Translations under genes and position numbers: made by a program
The notes under the pieces: generated by a model
Database searches by the model: none
What the model was told of the DNA's origin: nothing
Seen by the model: only the letters and a program-made list of their open reading frames with translations
In this document: positions 19,383 to 28,054 of the stretch, piece by piece
Numbering within the stretch: position 1 is the stretch's first letter
Layout: every line of letters begins with the position of its first letter
Origin: Micromonospora pattaloongensis
Lineage (GTDB): Bacteria > Actinomycetota > Actinomycetes > Mycobacteriales > Micromonosporaceae
DNA: 64,000 nt
Assembly: GCF_900107255.1 (NCBI RefSeq)
Contig: NZ_FNPH01000005.1
Location: forward strand, 399,194-463,193
Direction: 5' to 3'

Positions 19383-21344
19383 ATGTGCGGACTCCTGGCC
19401 TTCTTCAGCGCCCGCGGCGACGCCGGCGCGCACCGCGATGCGATCTCCAGCGCGTTGGAATGCCTGCACCATCGGGGACCCGACGAGACCGGTGTCGAGG
19501 TCGTCGCGGACGCCTCCGGGCACTTCGCGGACGCGGTCTTCGCCCACAAGCGGTTGGCGATCATCGACGTGGCTTCCAGTCAGGAGCCGCTGGCGTACGC
19601 GAACGGCCGCTACCTGCTCACGTTCAACGGCGAGATCTACAACTACATCGAGTTGCGGGAGCAGCTGATCCGCGAGTTCGGCGCGGAGTTCGCCACCCAG
19701 GGCGACGGCGAGGTGATCGTCGCCGGCTACCACTACTGGGGCGAGGCGGTGCTCAAGCGGCTCCGCGGGATGTTCGCGTTCGTGATCTGGGACCGGGAGC
19801 AGCGTCGCGCGTTCGCCGCCCGTGACTACTTCGGGATCAAGCCGCTGCACTACCTGCAGACCGCCGACGGCGTCTACCTCGCCTCGGAGAAGAAGGCGCT
19901 GCTGCCGTTCTCCGCGGCCGCGAACACCGGCGACGCCGGGATCGACACCGCCAACCTGTCCCACTACCTGACCCTGCAGTACGTGCCCGAGCCCGGCACG
20001 TTGCACCGGGGGATCAACCGGATCGGGTCGGGGGAGTCCCTCACCTGGTCGGCGGCGGAGGGCGCCCGGGTGCGCCGCTGGTACCGCCCGGTCTTCCATC
20101 CCGGACCGGTGGACGACCCGCAGAAGCTCTACGACCGGATCCGGGAGACGCTGCGCGAGAGCGTCCGGATGCACATGCGCTCGGACGTGCCGGTCGGCTC
20201 GTTCCTGTCCAGCGGCATCGACTCGACGGCCGTGGTGGCGCTGGCCCGCGAGTTCAACCCCAACATCCTCACCTTCACCGTCGGCTACGACGTGCCGGGC
20301 TACTCCGAGATCGACGTCGCCCAGGACTCCGCGCGACACCTCGGCGTCACCACGATCCCGACGAAGATCGGGCCGCAGGACATGATCGACGCCCTGCCGA
20401 AGATCGTGTGGCACCTGGACGACCCGGTCGCCGACCCGGCGCTGGTGCCGCTCTACTTCGTGGCGAAGAAGGCCGCCGAGCACGTCACGGTGGTCCTCTC
20501 CGGCGAGGGCGCCGACGAGTTCTTCGGCGGCTACACCATCTACCGCGAGCCGCTCTCGCTCAACGCGGTCAACAGCCTGCCCGACTCCATGCAGAAGGGG
20601 CTGCGGGCGGTCTCCAAGGTCATTCCGCAGGGCGTGAAGGGCAAGAGCTTCCTGGAGCGGGGCACCACCCCGATCGAGGAGCGGTACTACGGCAACGCCC
20701 GGATGTTCACCGAGGAGGAGAAGCGGCAACTGCTGCGCCGCTACGACCCGTCGGTGCGCTACACCGACGTCACCGCACCGATCTACGCCGAGGTGCCCGA
20801 ACTCGACGACGTGACCAAGATGCAGTACGTCGACCTCTACACGTGGCTGCGCGGCGACATCCTGGTCAAGGCCGACCGGATCTCCATGGCGCACTCGCTG
20901 GAGGTGCGGGTGCCGTTCCTGGACCGCGAGGTCTTCGAGGTCGCCTCGATCATCCCGGTCGACCTGAAGCTGCCGCCCCGCTCCGACGCCACCAAGTACG
21001 CGATGCGGCAGGCGCTGATGGACGTGGTGCCGCCGCCGATCGTCAACCGCCGCAAGCTCGGCTTCCCGACGCCGACGCGGGTGTGGCTGCGCGGCGAGAT
21101 GTACGAGTGGGCGCGGCACGTGCTCGCCACCTCGGGCGCCGGCGAGCTGCTCGACCTGTCGTACGCGATGCGGCTGCTGGAGGAGCACAAGCGCGAGGAG
21201 GCGGACCACTCCCGCAAGGTCTGGACCGTGCTCATCTTCTGCATCTGGCACGCGATCTTCGTCGAGCGTTCCCTCGACCCCGGCATCCAGCGCAACCAGT
21301 CGGCGCTGCTCACCAAGCCGGTCGTCGGGTCGATGGTCTCCTGA
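19383..21344 (+). CDS. asnB: Asparagine synthase, glutamine-hydrolysing
   Basis: A 653-residue class II glutamine amidotransferase fused to an ATP-dependent synthetase domain; it makes asparagine from aspartate and glutamine. The start at 19383 puts the nucleophile at Cys2 (MCGLLAFFS), which an in-frame ATG at 19374 would not. Other glutaminase marks are HHRGPDE, NGEIYNY and GDGEVI. The synthetase has the PP-loop PVGSFLSSGIDSTAV and LSGEGADEFFGGY. The length is close to mycobacterial AsnB. GGAAAG lies 9 nt upstream. AsnB-like enzymes sometimes amidate cell-wall or antibiotic precursors, but the chromosomal setting favours primary metabolism. Confidence 0.93.
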   Translation: MCGLLAFFSARGDAGAHRDAISSALECLHHRGPDETGVEVVADASGHFADAVFAHKRLAIIDVASSQEPLAYANGRYLLTFNGEIYNYIELREQLIREFGAEFATQGDGEVIVAGYHYWGEAVLKRLRGMFAFVIWDREQRRAFAARDYFGIKPLHYLQTADGVYLASEKKALLPFSAAANTGDAGIDTANLSHYLTLQYVPEPGTLHRGINRIGSGESLTWSAAEGARVRRWYRPVFHPGPVDDPQKLYDRIRETLRESVRMHMRSDVPVGSFLSSGIDSTAVVALAREFNPNILTFTVGYDVPGYSEIDVAQDSARHLGVTTIPTKIGPQDMIDALPKIVWHLDDPVADPALVPLYFVAKKAAEHVTVVLSGEGADEFFGGYTIYREPLSLNAVNSLPDSMQKGLRAVSKVIPQGVKGKSFLERGTTPIEERYYGNARMFTEEEKRQLLRRYDPSVRYTDVTAPIYAEVPELDDVTKMQYVDLYTWLRGDILVKADRISMAHSLEVRVPFLDREVFEVASIIPVDLKLPPRSDATKYAMRQALMDVVPPPIVNRRKLGFPTPTRVWLRGEMYEWARHVLATSGAGELLDLSYAMRLLEEHKREEADHSRKVWTVLIFCIWHAIFVERSLDPGIQRNQSALLTKPVVGSMVS

Positions 21345-21360
21345 TACCGGCGCGACGATC

Positions 21361-21390
21361 GGGGCCCGGCGCCGCACGGCGCCGGGCCCC
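21361..21390. terminator. Bidirectional terminator between asnB and the LPMO gene
   Basis: Perfect 14-bp arms GGGGCCCGGCGCCG (21361-21374) and CGGCGCCGGGCCCC (21377-21390) with a CA loop, lying between two convergent stops. Confidence 0.8.
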
Positions 21391-21407
21391 GGTGGCGTTC
21401 GTCGCCG

Positions 21408-22484
21408 CTACGAGCTGGCGCAGCTCACCGTTGGGGTGGCGCTGCTACCCGTGCCGGTGAAGCCGAACGTGGCCGAGGCGTTCGGCGCCAGGCTGCCGTT
21501 GTGGGCCGCGTTCCTGGCGGTCACGCTGCTGCCGCTCTGGGTGTAGCTGGCGTTCCAGAGGCTGTTGATGCTCTGGCCGCCGGGCCAGGTCCAGCTCGTC
21601 GTCCATCCGCTGATCGCCGAGCTGCCGCGGTTGGTCACGGTCACCTCGCCCTGGAAGCCGCCGGACCAGGAGCCGGTGACCCGGAAGGTGGCCGCGCAGC
21701 TACCCGGACCGGGGTTGGTGGGCGGGTTGGTCGGTGGCGGGTTGGTCGGCGGGTTGGTCGGCGGCGGGGTGGACCCGCCACCGCCGACGCCGGTCACCTC
21801 GCCGTTGCCGCCGTCGAAGACCACGTCGGAGCAGCCGAAGAAGTTCTCCTGGCTGTCCGAGCGGACCCAGCGGGAGTAGATGATGTGCCGGCCGCTCTTG
21901 CCGGACGGTAGCCGCCCGCTGAAGTAGTAGTGGCCCTCGTTGGTGCCGACCGCGCCGCTCTGCGGCGGGTTCGTCACCGTCAGGAACGGCTCGCTCTCCA
22001 GGTCGCTCCAGGCCAGCGCCCGCGTCGGGCTCCAACTGTCCTTTGTGACGTAGAAGTAGAACGTGCCCGGGTGGTGGGCCCAGTTGCTGTACCGGTAGTT
22101 GAAGTTGGCGCCGGCCGTGAGGTGCGTGACCGGCCAGTCGGTGCGGGCCAGGTTGTAGCCCGTGAAGCTGCTGTTGCCGCCGCTGCACAGCTGGCCGTCC
22201 GGGACGAAGCCGACCGTGCGGCCGCCGGCGTCCGAGCGCAGCACGCTGAACCAGTTGTAGAGCGAGTTCGCGCCGCTCTGCGCGACCGCGGCCGCGCAGG
22301 CCGGGTTCTGCGGAACGATGTTGCCCTGCGGCGACAGCCCGTCCTTCCAGCACAGGTACGTGCGGCTGCCCGGCACCATGGCCGCGCCGTGCGCCTGCGC
22401 CGGGGTGGGGTTCACCACCGCCAGCATGCCGGCGGCGAGCGCCGCGGCGGCGGCGACCACCGCCGCTCTGCGAAGAGATTTCAC
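21408..22484 (-). CDS. Secreted AA10 lytic polysaccharide monooxygenase with CBM2
   Basis: A 358-residue copper enzyme that oxidatively cleaves crystalline cellulose or chitin. The signal peptide ends at AQA, leaving His32 (HGAAMVPGSRTY) as the N-terminal histidine of the copper brace. The second brace His is in NWAHHPG (H137 or H138), with the axial Phe in ENFFGCSDV. A Gly/Ser/Pro/Thr linker with PPTNPP repeats leads to a C-terminal CBM2 (SWSGGFQGEVTVTNRGSSA, WTTSWTWPGGQ). The NWF/TWPVTHL pattern and CBM2 resemble Streptomyces cellulose-active AA10 proteins such as CelS2; chitin activity cannot be excluded. The GTG start at 22484 has AAGGAG 6 nt upstream. Confidence 0.92.
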   Translation of the reverse strand: MKSLRRAAVVAAAAALAAGMLAVVNPTPAQAHGAAMVPGSRTYLCWKDGLSPQGNIVPQNPACAAAVAQSGANSLYNWFSVLRSDAGGRTVGFVPDGQLCSGGNSSFTGYNLARTDWPVTHLTAGANFNYRYSNWAHHPGTFYFYVTKDSWSPTRALAWSDLESEPFLTVTNPPQSGAVGTNEGHYYFSGRLPSGKSGRHIIYSRWVRSDSQENFFGCSDVVFDGGNGEVTGVGGGGSTPPPTNPPTNPPPTNPPTNPGPGSCAATFRVTGSWSGGFQGEVTVTNRGSSAISGWTTSWTWPGGQSINSLWNASYTQSGSSVTARNAAHNGSLAPNASATFGFTGTGSSATPTVSCASS

Positions 22485-22775
22485 CGAGTACTCCTTGGGA
22501 GAGCAGTGCCGCAGGGTGGGGGCGCGTCCGGACGTGCGGACACGGGGATCCTGCGGACATGGAAATGGAAGGTCCGTCGTGGACCGCTGCCCTCGCGTGA
22601 CTTTCTGCCGGCGCCCGGCACAGCGCGTCAGCCCCCGCGCTGCCTCGGCACCGTCATCCCATCACGGATCGGGGCCCGAATCAATAGTCAGACGTCGATA
22701 CTGGGGGGCCCGCCGGTTCCGCCACGGCCCGACAGCGGGCATGCTGTCATTCGGCGCGGGAGGGGAGGAAGCGCG
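22485..22775. other. Intergenic region between the LPMO gene and the PfkB gene
   Basis: About 290 bp shared by two divergent genes. It must hold both promoters. GATACT at about 22696-22701 could be a -10 for the kinase gene. Nothing else is clear. There is no convincing cellulose-regulator (CebR) box. Confidence 0.3.
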
Positions 22776-23717
22776 ATGAGCTATGCGGTGGTGCTCGGCG
22801 AGGCGCTCGTCGACCTGCTCGAAGGAGAGTGCGACGGGCAGCTCGTCTACCGGCAGGCGATCGGCGGGGCGCCGCTGAACGTCGCGGTCGGCGTCGCCCG
22901 GCTCGGCGGCGCCGTCGAGTTCGCCGGCTCCCTCGGCGACGACGTCCTCGCCGGCCGGATCCGTACCTTCCTCGACGCGGCCGGCGTCGGCGTCCGCGGC
23001 GTGGTCGAGGTCGCCGCGCCGACCACGCTCGCCGTCGCCACCTTCACCGGCGCCGAACCGGACTTCCGCTTCTACGGCGAGCCGCCGTCGTACGGCCTGC
23101 TCGCCCCGGACTCGGTCGATCCGGCACTGGTCGCCGACGCCGCGGTGCTCTACTGCGGGTCGATCGCGCTGCTCTGCCCGCCGGTGCTCGCCGCGGCCCG
23201 GCAGGCCTGGGCGGCGACCCGGGGCCTGCGGGTCTTCGACCCGAACGTGCGACCCCGGATGCTGCCCGACGCGGCGGCGCTCGCCGGGTTCCGCGCCGTG
23301 GTCGCCGAGTTCGCCGCGACGGCGCACCTGGTGAAGCTGAGCGCCGCCGACGCCGAGGTGCTCTACGACGGCGCCTCGCCGGAGGAGGCGGCGCGGCGGC
23401 TGCGCGCCGCGGGCGCCGGCGCGGTCGTGGTCACCCGCGGCGCGGCCGGGGCGGTGGTCGCGGCCGGGGACGGGACGGTGCTCGTCGAGGCTCCGGCCGT
23501 CGAGGCCGTCGACGCGACCGGGGCGGGGGACTCGGTGATGGCCGCGTTGATCGCCGAACTGCTCGCCGAGGGCCTTCCCGACGACGCGTCCGGCTGGTTG
23601 CCCCGGGTCGCCTTCGCGCTGCGGGTGGCGGCGCTGGTGTGCGAGTCCCCGGGCGGCGCGGTCGCGATGCCCACCCGCGCCGACGTCGCCCGTCGATTCC
23701 GGGCGGAAGGCATGTGA
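22776..23717 (+). CDS. PfkB-family carbohydrate kinase (fructokinase-like)
   Basis: A 313-residue ribokinase-fold cytosolic kinase. It has the substrate-binding GGAPLNVAVGVARLGG near the N-terminus, a second sugar/lid region with GEPPSYGLL, and the catalytic DATGAGDSVMAAL signature with the base Asp near the C-terminus. The order and length are those of bacterial fructokinases and 2-keto-3-deoxygluconate kinases; the sugar is not decided by the sequence. AGGGGAGGAAG precedes the ATG. It is a single gene, convergent with a metallo-hydrolase gene, and no sugar transporter adjoins it. Confidence 0.88.
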   Translation: MSYAVVLGEALVDLLEGECDGQLVYRQAIGGAPLNVAVGVARLGGAVEFAGSLGDDVLAGRIRTFLDAAGVGVRGVVEVAAPTTLAVATFTGAEPDFRFYGEPPSYGLLAPDSVDPALVADAAVLYCGSIALLCPPVLAAARQAWAATRGLRVFDPNVRPRMLPDAAALAGFRAVVAEFAATAHLVKLSAADAEVLYDGASPEEAARRLRAAGAGAVVVTRGAAGAVVAAGDGTVLVEAPAVEAVDATGAGDSVMAALIAELLAEGLPDDASGWLPRVAFALRVAALVCESPGGAVAMPTRADVARRFRAEGM

Positions 23718-23732
23718 CGGTCGATCGCCGGA

Positions 23733-24563
23733 TCAGGTGCGGCCGTCGAGTTCGGCGTAGCCGCGGCGTACGGCCGGGAGCGCCGTGTCGGTGCCGAAGG
23801 GGGCGCGGGCGGCCACCCGCTCGGCCGGGACCCGGTCGCCGTACCCGTCGCGGATCAGCCACTCCAGCGTGACGAGATCCGCGTGTTGCGCCCGGACGAA
23901 CGTCTCGTCGACCACCGCGCCGTGCCCGGGCACGATCGTCGTGCCGGGGCCGGTCAGCCGCAGCAGCGCGGCCACGGTCTCCGGCCACTGCAGCGGGAAC
24001 GAGTCGCGGAACGCCGGCGGGGCGCCCTCTTCGACCAGGTCGCCGGCGATCAGCACGTCGGCGTCGGGCACGTGTGCCACCAGGTCCCCGGCGGTGTGCC
24101 CGCGTCCGAGGTGCGCCAGCTCCACCCGTCGCCCCCCGACGTCGAGTGTGCAGCGCTGCGCCACCGTGCGGGTGGGCGCCAGCACCGGCGCCCCGGCGAG
24201 CTGCGCGGCCAGCGCGCCGTCCAGCGGCAGCATCTCCTCGTACGCCTCCCGGCGCACCGCGTCGGCGCCGTCGCGCAGCAGCAGCGCGGTCTGCTCGTGC
24301 GCCACGATCTCGGCCGGCGGGTCGCCGGCCGCGACCGGGTTGCCGAAGCAGTGGTCGAAGTGGTGGTGGGTGTTGACGATCGTCCACGGGTGCGGGGTCA
24401 CGGCCCGGGCCGCCGCGACCAGCTCGCGCGCCTGCGCGGCGGTCGACAGCGTGTCCACCAGCAGCGCGGCGCCGTCGCCGACGACCAGCGTGACGTTGAC
24501 GTCGAGGAGTGGATACCGCAGGACGTGCACGCCGTCGGCGATCTCCACGAACGTCGGCGTCAC
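23733..24563 (-). CDS. MBL-fold metallo-hydrolase
   Basis: A 276-residue cytosolic protein with the metallo-beta-lactamase fold. The metal motif NTHHHFDHCFG (HxHxDH), a third ligand in GRGHTAGDLV, Asp in IAGDLVEEG and His in VPGHGAVVDE are all present, so a dinuclear site is likely. Family members hydrolyse thioesters, lactones or phosphodiesters; glyoxalase II-like or lactonase-like activity are both possible. The GTG start overlaps the stop of the upstream thioesterase-like gene (GTGA), so the two are translationally coupled. That pairing points to turnover of an acyl thioester, but this is inference. Confidence 0.85.
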   Translation of the reverse strand: MTPTFVEIADGVHVLRYPLLDVNVTLVVGDGAALLVDTLSTAAQARELVAAARAVTPHPWTIVNTHHHFDHCFGNPVAAGDPPAEIVAHEQTALLLRDGADAVRREAYEEMLPLDGALAAQLAGAPVLAPTRTVAQRCTLDVGGRRVELAHLGRGHTAGDLVAHVPDADVLIAGDLVEEGAPPAFRDSFPLQWPETVAALLRLTGPGTTIVPGHGAVVDETFVRAQHADLVTLEWLIRDGYGDRVPAERVAARAPFGTDTALPAVRRGYAELDGRT

Positions 24564-24994
24564 GCCGTTCCGGCGCCCTTGGCGGCCGGGCCGGGGTCGC
24601 CGACGGCCCGCTCCACGAAGCGATGTCGGTCGACCAGGATCCGCTCGACCCGCCCCTCGGCCGCGACGGTCGCCCCGTCGCTGACCGACACCTCGAACAG
24701 CAGCCGCCGCCCGTCGACCTTGGCGAGCCGGGCGCGGGCCACGACGGTGCGGCCGACCGGGGTCGGCGCCCGGTGGTCGAGCTCGACCCGGGTGCCGACG
24801 GTGGTCATCCCGGGCGGCATCCGGGTCGCGGTCGCCGCGACGGTCGCCGCCTCGACCAGGGCGAGCACCCGCGGCGTGCCGAGCACCGGCACGTCGCCGG
24901 AGCCGACCGCCTGGGCGGTGTCGGAGTCGGTGACGGTCAGCTCCACGTGGGCGCTCAGCCCGGCCGTGAAGCCGGGATCCCGCTTCTGCTCCAT
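24560..24994 (-). CDS. FlK-like hotdog-fold thioesterase
   Basis: A 144-residue hotdog protein. It contains GTPRVLALVEAATVAATATRMPPGMTTVGTRVELDHRAPTPVG in outline, with the Thr/Glu/His arrangement (LVEAAT, TVGTRVELDH) of the fluoroacetyl-CoA thioesterase FlK family. Most members are general acyl-CoA thioesterases of unknown substrate, so fluoroacetate resistance should not be assumed. The ATG at 24994 is chosen because TACCCT (minus strand, 25007-25002) ends 7 nt before it; the mRNA is probably leaderless. It is the first gene of a two-gene operon with the metallo-hydrolase. Confidence 0.78.
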   Translation of the reverse strand: MEQKRDPGFTAGLSAHVELTVTDSDTAQAVGSGDVPVLGTPRVLALVEAATVAATATRMPPGMTTVGTRVELDHRAPTPVGRTVVARARLAKVDGRRLLFEVSVSDGATVAAEGRVERILVDRHRFVERAVGDPGPAAKGAGTA

Positions 24995-25001
24995 GACGTT
25001 C

Positions 25002-25007
25002 AGGGTA
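25002..25007 (-). promoter_or_regulatory. Leaderless -10 of the thioesterase operon
   Basis: TACCCT on the minus strand, 7 nt before the ATG at 24994, with no Shine-Dalgarno sequence. Confidence 0.55.
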
Positions 25008-25091
25008 GGCGTTTTCGATACGGTCGGACCATAAGCGGCGTGACCGGCCACTCCGCCCGGTGGCCTCGTTCGCCGTGCCGTGGGCCGCCGT

Positions 25092-25097
25092 TAACCT
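25092..25097 (+). promoter_or_regulatory. Near-leaderless -10 of the PAP2-family gene
   Basis: TAACCT ends 9 nt before the ATG at 25107, so the leader would be 0-3 nt. Confidence 0.45.
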
Positions 25098-25106
25098 GAA
25101 CCCCCT

Positions 25107-26111
25107 ATGGTCACCTCCACCGAGCCCGCGCCAGTCGTGCCGCCGGCCGACCCGCCGTCCCCGTCCGAGCCGCCCCGGCGCCGGCGCCTCGTCGCCATGT
25201 CCGTCTGGGGTGTCGCGTTCGTCGCCGGCTGGTTCGGCATCGGGCTCCCGACCGATCCGCTGTACGCCTTCGTCTGGCTCTGGACGGCGACGGTCGCGTG
25301 GAACAGCCACCGGCCCTGGCGTACGCATCTGCGCTTCGCCCGCGACTGGCTGCCGGTCGTGCTGCTGCTCGCCGCCTACAACCTGTCGCGCGGTTTCGCC
25401 GACAACGGCGCGACGCCGCACGTGCTGGAGCTGGTCGCCGCGGACCGGTGGATGTTCGGGTGGCTGCTCGGCGGCGACGTGCCGACGGTGTGGCTGCAGG
25501 AGCGGCTCTACGATCCGGAGGCCGTGCGCTGGTGGGACGTGCTGGCCAGCTGGGTGTACTTCTCACACTTCGTGGTTGCGCTGGCCGCGGCCGTGGTGCT
25601 GTGGCTGCGCAACCGGGATCGCTGGGCGGCGTTCATGCGGCGGTGGGCCTTCCTGTGCGCCACCGGACTGGTGACCTACTTCCTCTACCCGGCCGCGCCG
25701 CCGTGGTGGGCGGCGAAGTACGGGCTGCTGGAGGAGGTTGCGCGGATCTCGACGCGCGGGTGGCGGGCGTTCGGCATGCACGGCGCCGGCAACCTGCTCA
25801 ACGCCGGACAGATCGCGTCCAACCCCGTCGCCGCGATGCCCTCGCTGCACACCGCCTTCGCCCTGTTCGTGGTGGTGTTCTTCCTCGGCTCGGTGCGGCG
25901 GCGGTGGTGGCCGCTGCTGCTCGCCTACCCGCTCGCGATGACCTTCACCCTGGTCTACGCCGGCGAGCACTACGTGATCGACGTGCTCGTCGGTTGGGCG
26001 TACGTGGGCATGACCTTCCTGGTGGTCGGGCTCGCCGAGCGGTGGTGGCGCCGGCGGACGACGGGACGCGTCGAGGGCCCGCCGGCCGCGGAGCCGTCGG
26101 TCACGTCGTAG
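25107..26111 (+). CDS. PAP2-superfamily integral membrane protein (AUR1-like)
   Basis: A 334-residue polytopic membrane protein. The Pro/Arg-rich N-terminus is cytoplasmic, and about six hydrophobic helices follow. The PAP2 catalytic residues are visible as AAMPSLHTAFALFV (PSLHTA with His) and YAGEHYVIDVLVGW (His...Asp). YPAAPPWWAAKYG before them is typical of the AUR1/inositol-phosphoceramide synthase-like branch, which transfers phospho-headgroups between lipids rather than simply removing phosphate. The lipid substrate is unknown. The 3' end overlaps the convergent PH-domain gene by 11 bp, so each transcript runs into the other. Confidence 0.82.
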   Translation: MVTSTEPAPVVPPADPPSPSEPPRRRRLVAMSVWGVAFVAGWFGIGLPTDPLYAFVWLWTATVAWNSHRPWRTHLRFARDWLPVVLLLAAYNLSRGFADNGATPHVLELVAADRWMFGWLLGGDVPTVWLQERLYDPEAVRWWDVLASWVYFSHFVVALAAAVVLWLRNRDRWAAFMRRWAFLCATGLVTYFLYPAAPPWWAAKYGLLEEVARISTRGWRAFGMHGAGNLLNAGQIASNPVAAMPSLHTAFALFVVVFFLGSVRRRWWPLLLAYPLAMTFTLVYAGEHYVIDVLVGWAYVGMTFLVVGLAERWWRRRTTGRVEGPPAAEPSVTS

Positions 26112-27507
26112 CGCGGGCGGCGCGGGACCGCGCGGTCAGCTCGACGGCCAGCGCCCGCGCCTCGGTCACGTCCCGGTCGCCCGCCACGGCGGTCAGCCCG
26201 CCGGCGGCGTCGGCGTGCACCGAAGCCAGCCCGAGCCGTCGCTGCAGCGGCCCCTGCACCACCCGCACGCTCTGGATGCGGGCGTAGGGCAGCGCGACGA
26301 CGTGCCGGGTCAGCAGGCCGTGCCGGACGGCGAAGACCTGCTCGGCCAGCGCCGCCCCGAGCGTCGGTTGGGCCAGCGGGTGCAGCCAACGGGCCCGCCG
26401 CGGCGGCGCGGTCAGCGGCAGCGCGGCGAGCCGCACGCCGGGCAGGACCTCCGCCAGCACCAACTCCGCGGTGGGGAGATCGCCGACCGGCAGTAGCCGG
26501 TCGGCGGGGTTCTCCTGCGGGTCCGGCATGCCGTACCCGGCCACCTCCAGGCGCAGCCGCAGCCAGCGCCGCGGCCGCCACAGCAGCGGCCAGGTCGCGC
26601 GCACGCCCTGCACCCGGTTCAACGGGATCGTCTGGGACCGGGTCTCCACCAGGCCCTGGCGCACCCGCAGCCCGGTGTCGTCGCATGCCAGCCGGAAGTT
26701 CCAGTCGACGAGCACCCGGCGGGCGGGCTGCAGCAGCACGCCGGCCATCGCGGTCAGCGTGCTGGCCACGGCGATGAACGACCAGGTCGCCTCGTAGACG
26801 AACTGGGCGACCACGAAGGCCAGGCCGAACGGGAGCAGCAGCGCCTGCGGGGTCAGGAGCTGGCTGATCACCAGGTCCCGGTTGGCGACGCCGTGCAGGA
26901 GCCGGCCGGGTGCCGGCGCCGCCGGGGCGGTGGGGTCGCCGGCGGCGGCCGCGGCCTGCGGGGGGCGACGGCCGGCGAGCGCCAGCAGCCGCTCCCGCAG
27001 CACGGCCGCGTCGCTGACCGTCAGGTACGCCAGCGGCGCCTCGGTCTTGCCCCCGCCGACCACCTCCAGGCGCAGCTCGGCCAGGCCGGTGAGCTGCGCC
27101 AGCAGCGGACGTACGACCTCGACGGCCTGCAGCCGCTCCAGCGGGATGGCGCGGGTGCGCCGCCACAGCAGCCCCTCGTGGATGCGCAGCTCGCGGCCGA
27201 CGACGTGGTATCCGGTGTTGAACCAGGCCACCACCGACAGCACCAGCGCGCCGATCAGGAAGACCACGACGATCGCGACGAACCAGCCGAGCCCGACCCG
27301 GGACAGCGTCTGCCAGGAGAGCGCCGCGATGATGACGGCGAGCGACTTCGCGCCGTGCAGCACCGGGCTGAGCGGGTGCAGCCGCTTGCGGGGCTCGGTC
27401 GGCGGCGGCGCGTCCGGACCGGTCACGGCCCAGGGCGCCGACTCCGGGGCCGGACCGGGGGAGTGGTGCGCCGCGGCGCCGTCGGACCACTGGCCCGGGT
27501 CGTTCAC
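26101..27507 (-). CDS. PH-domain membrane protein (YdbT type)
   Basis: A 468-residue membrane protein with three bacterial PH-like (bPH_2) segments. These are centred on YHVVGRELRIHEGLLWRRTRAIPLERLQAVEV, GLRVRQGLVETRSQTIPLNRVQGV and FAVRHGLLTRHVVALPYARIQSV in outline. They are interrupted by two pairs of transmembrane helices (LAVIIAALSW..., LLLPFGLAFVVAQF...). This is the YdbT arrangement; YdbS/YdbT pairs of Bacillus are linked to resistance to certain membrane-active peptides. The biochemical role is unknown. Its GTG overlaps the TGA of the smaller PH-domain gene (GTGA), so both are made together. Confidence 0.82.
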   Translation of the reverse strand: MNDPGQWSDGAAAHHSPGPAPESAPWAVTGPDAPPPTEPRKRLHPLSPVLHGAKSLAVIIAALSWQTLSRVGLGWFVAIVVVFLIGALVLSVVAWFNTGYHVVGRELRIHEGLLWRRTRAIPLERLQAVEVVRPLLAQLTGLAELRLEVVGGGKTEAPLAYLTVSDAAVLRERLLALAGRRPPQAAAAAGDPTAPAAPAPGRLLHGVANRDLVISQLLTPQALLLPFGLAFVVAQFVYEATWSFIAVASTLTAMAGVLLQPARRVLVDWNFRLACDDTGLRVRQGLVETRSQTIPLNRVQGVRATWPLLWRPRRWLRLRLEVAGYGMPDPQENPADRLLPVGDLPTAELVLAEVLPGVRLAALPLTAPPRRARWLHPLAQPTLGAALAEQVFAVRHGLLTRHVVALPYARIQSVRVVQGPLQRRLGLASVHADAAGGLTAVAGDRDVTEARALAVELTARSRAARATT

Positions 27508-28037
27508 AGCCCCTCCGTGCGGTGCTCGCCGAGCGCGGTGAGCCGGTCACGCAGCCGGGACGCGTCGGCCGGGCGCAGCCCGGGCACCCGCGCGTCGCTC
27601 GCGGCGGCGGCGGTGTGCAGCTGCACGGTGGCGAGCTGGAAGGCCCGCTCCAACGGCCCCGCGGTGACGTCGACGAACTGCATCCGGGCGTACGGCACGA
27701 TCGACAGCCGGCGGACCAGCAGCCCGTGCCGGACGAGCAGGTCGTCCTCGCGTTCGGCGTAGCCCCAGGCGCGGACCGCGCGCACGATCACGCCGACCCG
27801 CCAGAGTGCGAGCGCGAGCAGCGCCGCCATGGCGTACCCGAACAGCCGGTGTCCGGTGAGCGCCCAACCGATGCCGAGACCGACCAGGAACACCGCGATC
27901 GTGGCGGCGAGGCGCACCAGCTCGACCCAGATCAGGTCGGGGGAGACCGGCCGCCATTGCACGGTCTCGGGCCAGGGCTCCAGCGGGTCGATCGGGCCGG
28001 CCGTCGGCTCGACGCGGTCGGTGCGCTCGTCGGTCAC
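27504..28037 (-). CDS. PH-domain membrane protein (YdbS type)
   Basis: About 177 residues. Two adjacent transmembrane helices (LAATIAVFLVGLGIGWAL, LFGYAMAALLALALWRVGVIV) precede one bPH_2 domain: REDDLLVRHGLLVRRL, PYARMQFVDVTAGPLERAFQL and ATVQLHTAAA in order. It pairs with the following YdbT-like gene. The GTG at 28037 is chosen over the frame opening at 28058 because TACGCT (minus strand, 28049-28044) ends 6 nt before it, a leaderless arrangement. It is the first gene of a two-gene operon. Confidence 0.8.
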   Translation of the reverse strand: MTDERTDRVEPTAGPIDPLEPWPETVQWRPVSPDLIWVELVRLAATIAVFLVGLGIGWALTGHRLFGYAMAALLALALWRVGVIVRAVRAWGYAEREDDLLVRHGLLVRRLSIVPYARMQFVDVTAGPLERAFQLATVQLHTAAAASDARVPGLRPADASRLRDRLTALGEHRTEGL

Positions 28038-28043
28038 GCCCCG

Positions 28044-28049
28044 AGCGTA
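28044..28049 (-). promoter_or_regulatory. Leaderless -10 of the PH-domain operon
   Basis: TACGCT on the minus strand, 6 nt before the GTG at 28037. Confidence 0.5.
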
Positions 28050-28054
28050 GGGGA

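Noticed and set aside
22494..22510. TGGGAG near the LPMO start as a CebR-type cellulose box
   Set aside because: Only about half of the palindromic consensus TGGGAGCGCTCCCA is matched and the second half-site is absent.
24560..24994. Fluoroacetate resistance (FlK) as the function of the thioesterase
   Set aside because: Similarity is to the family in general; no fluorometabolite genes are nearby.
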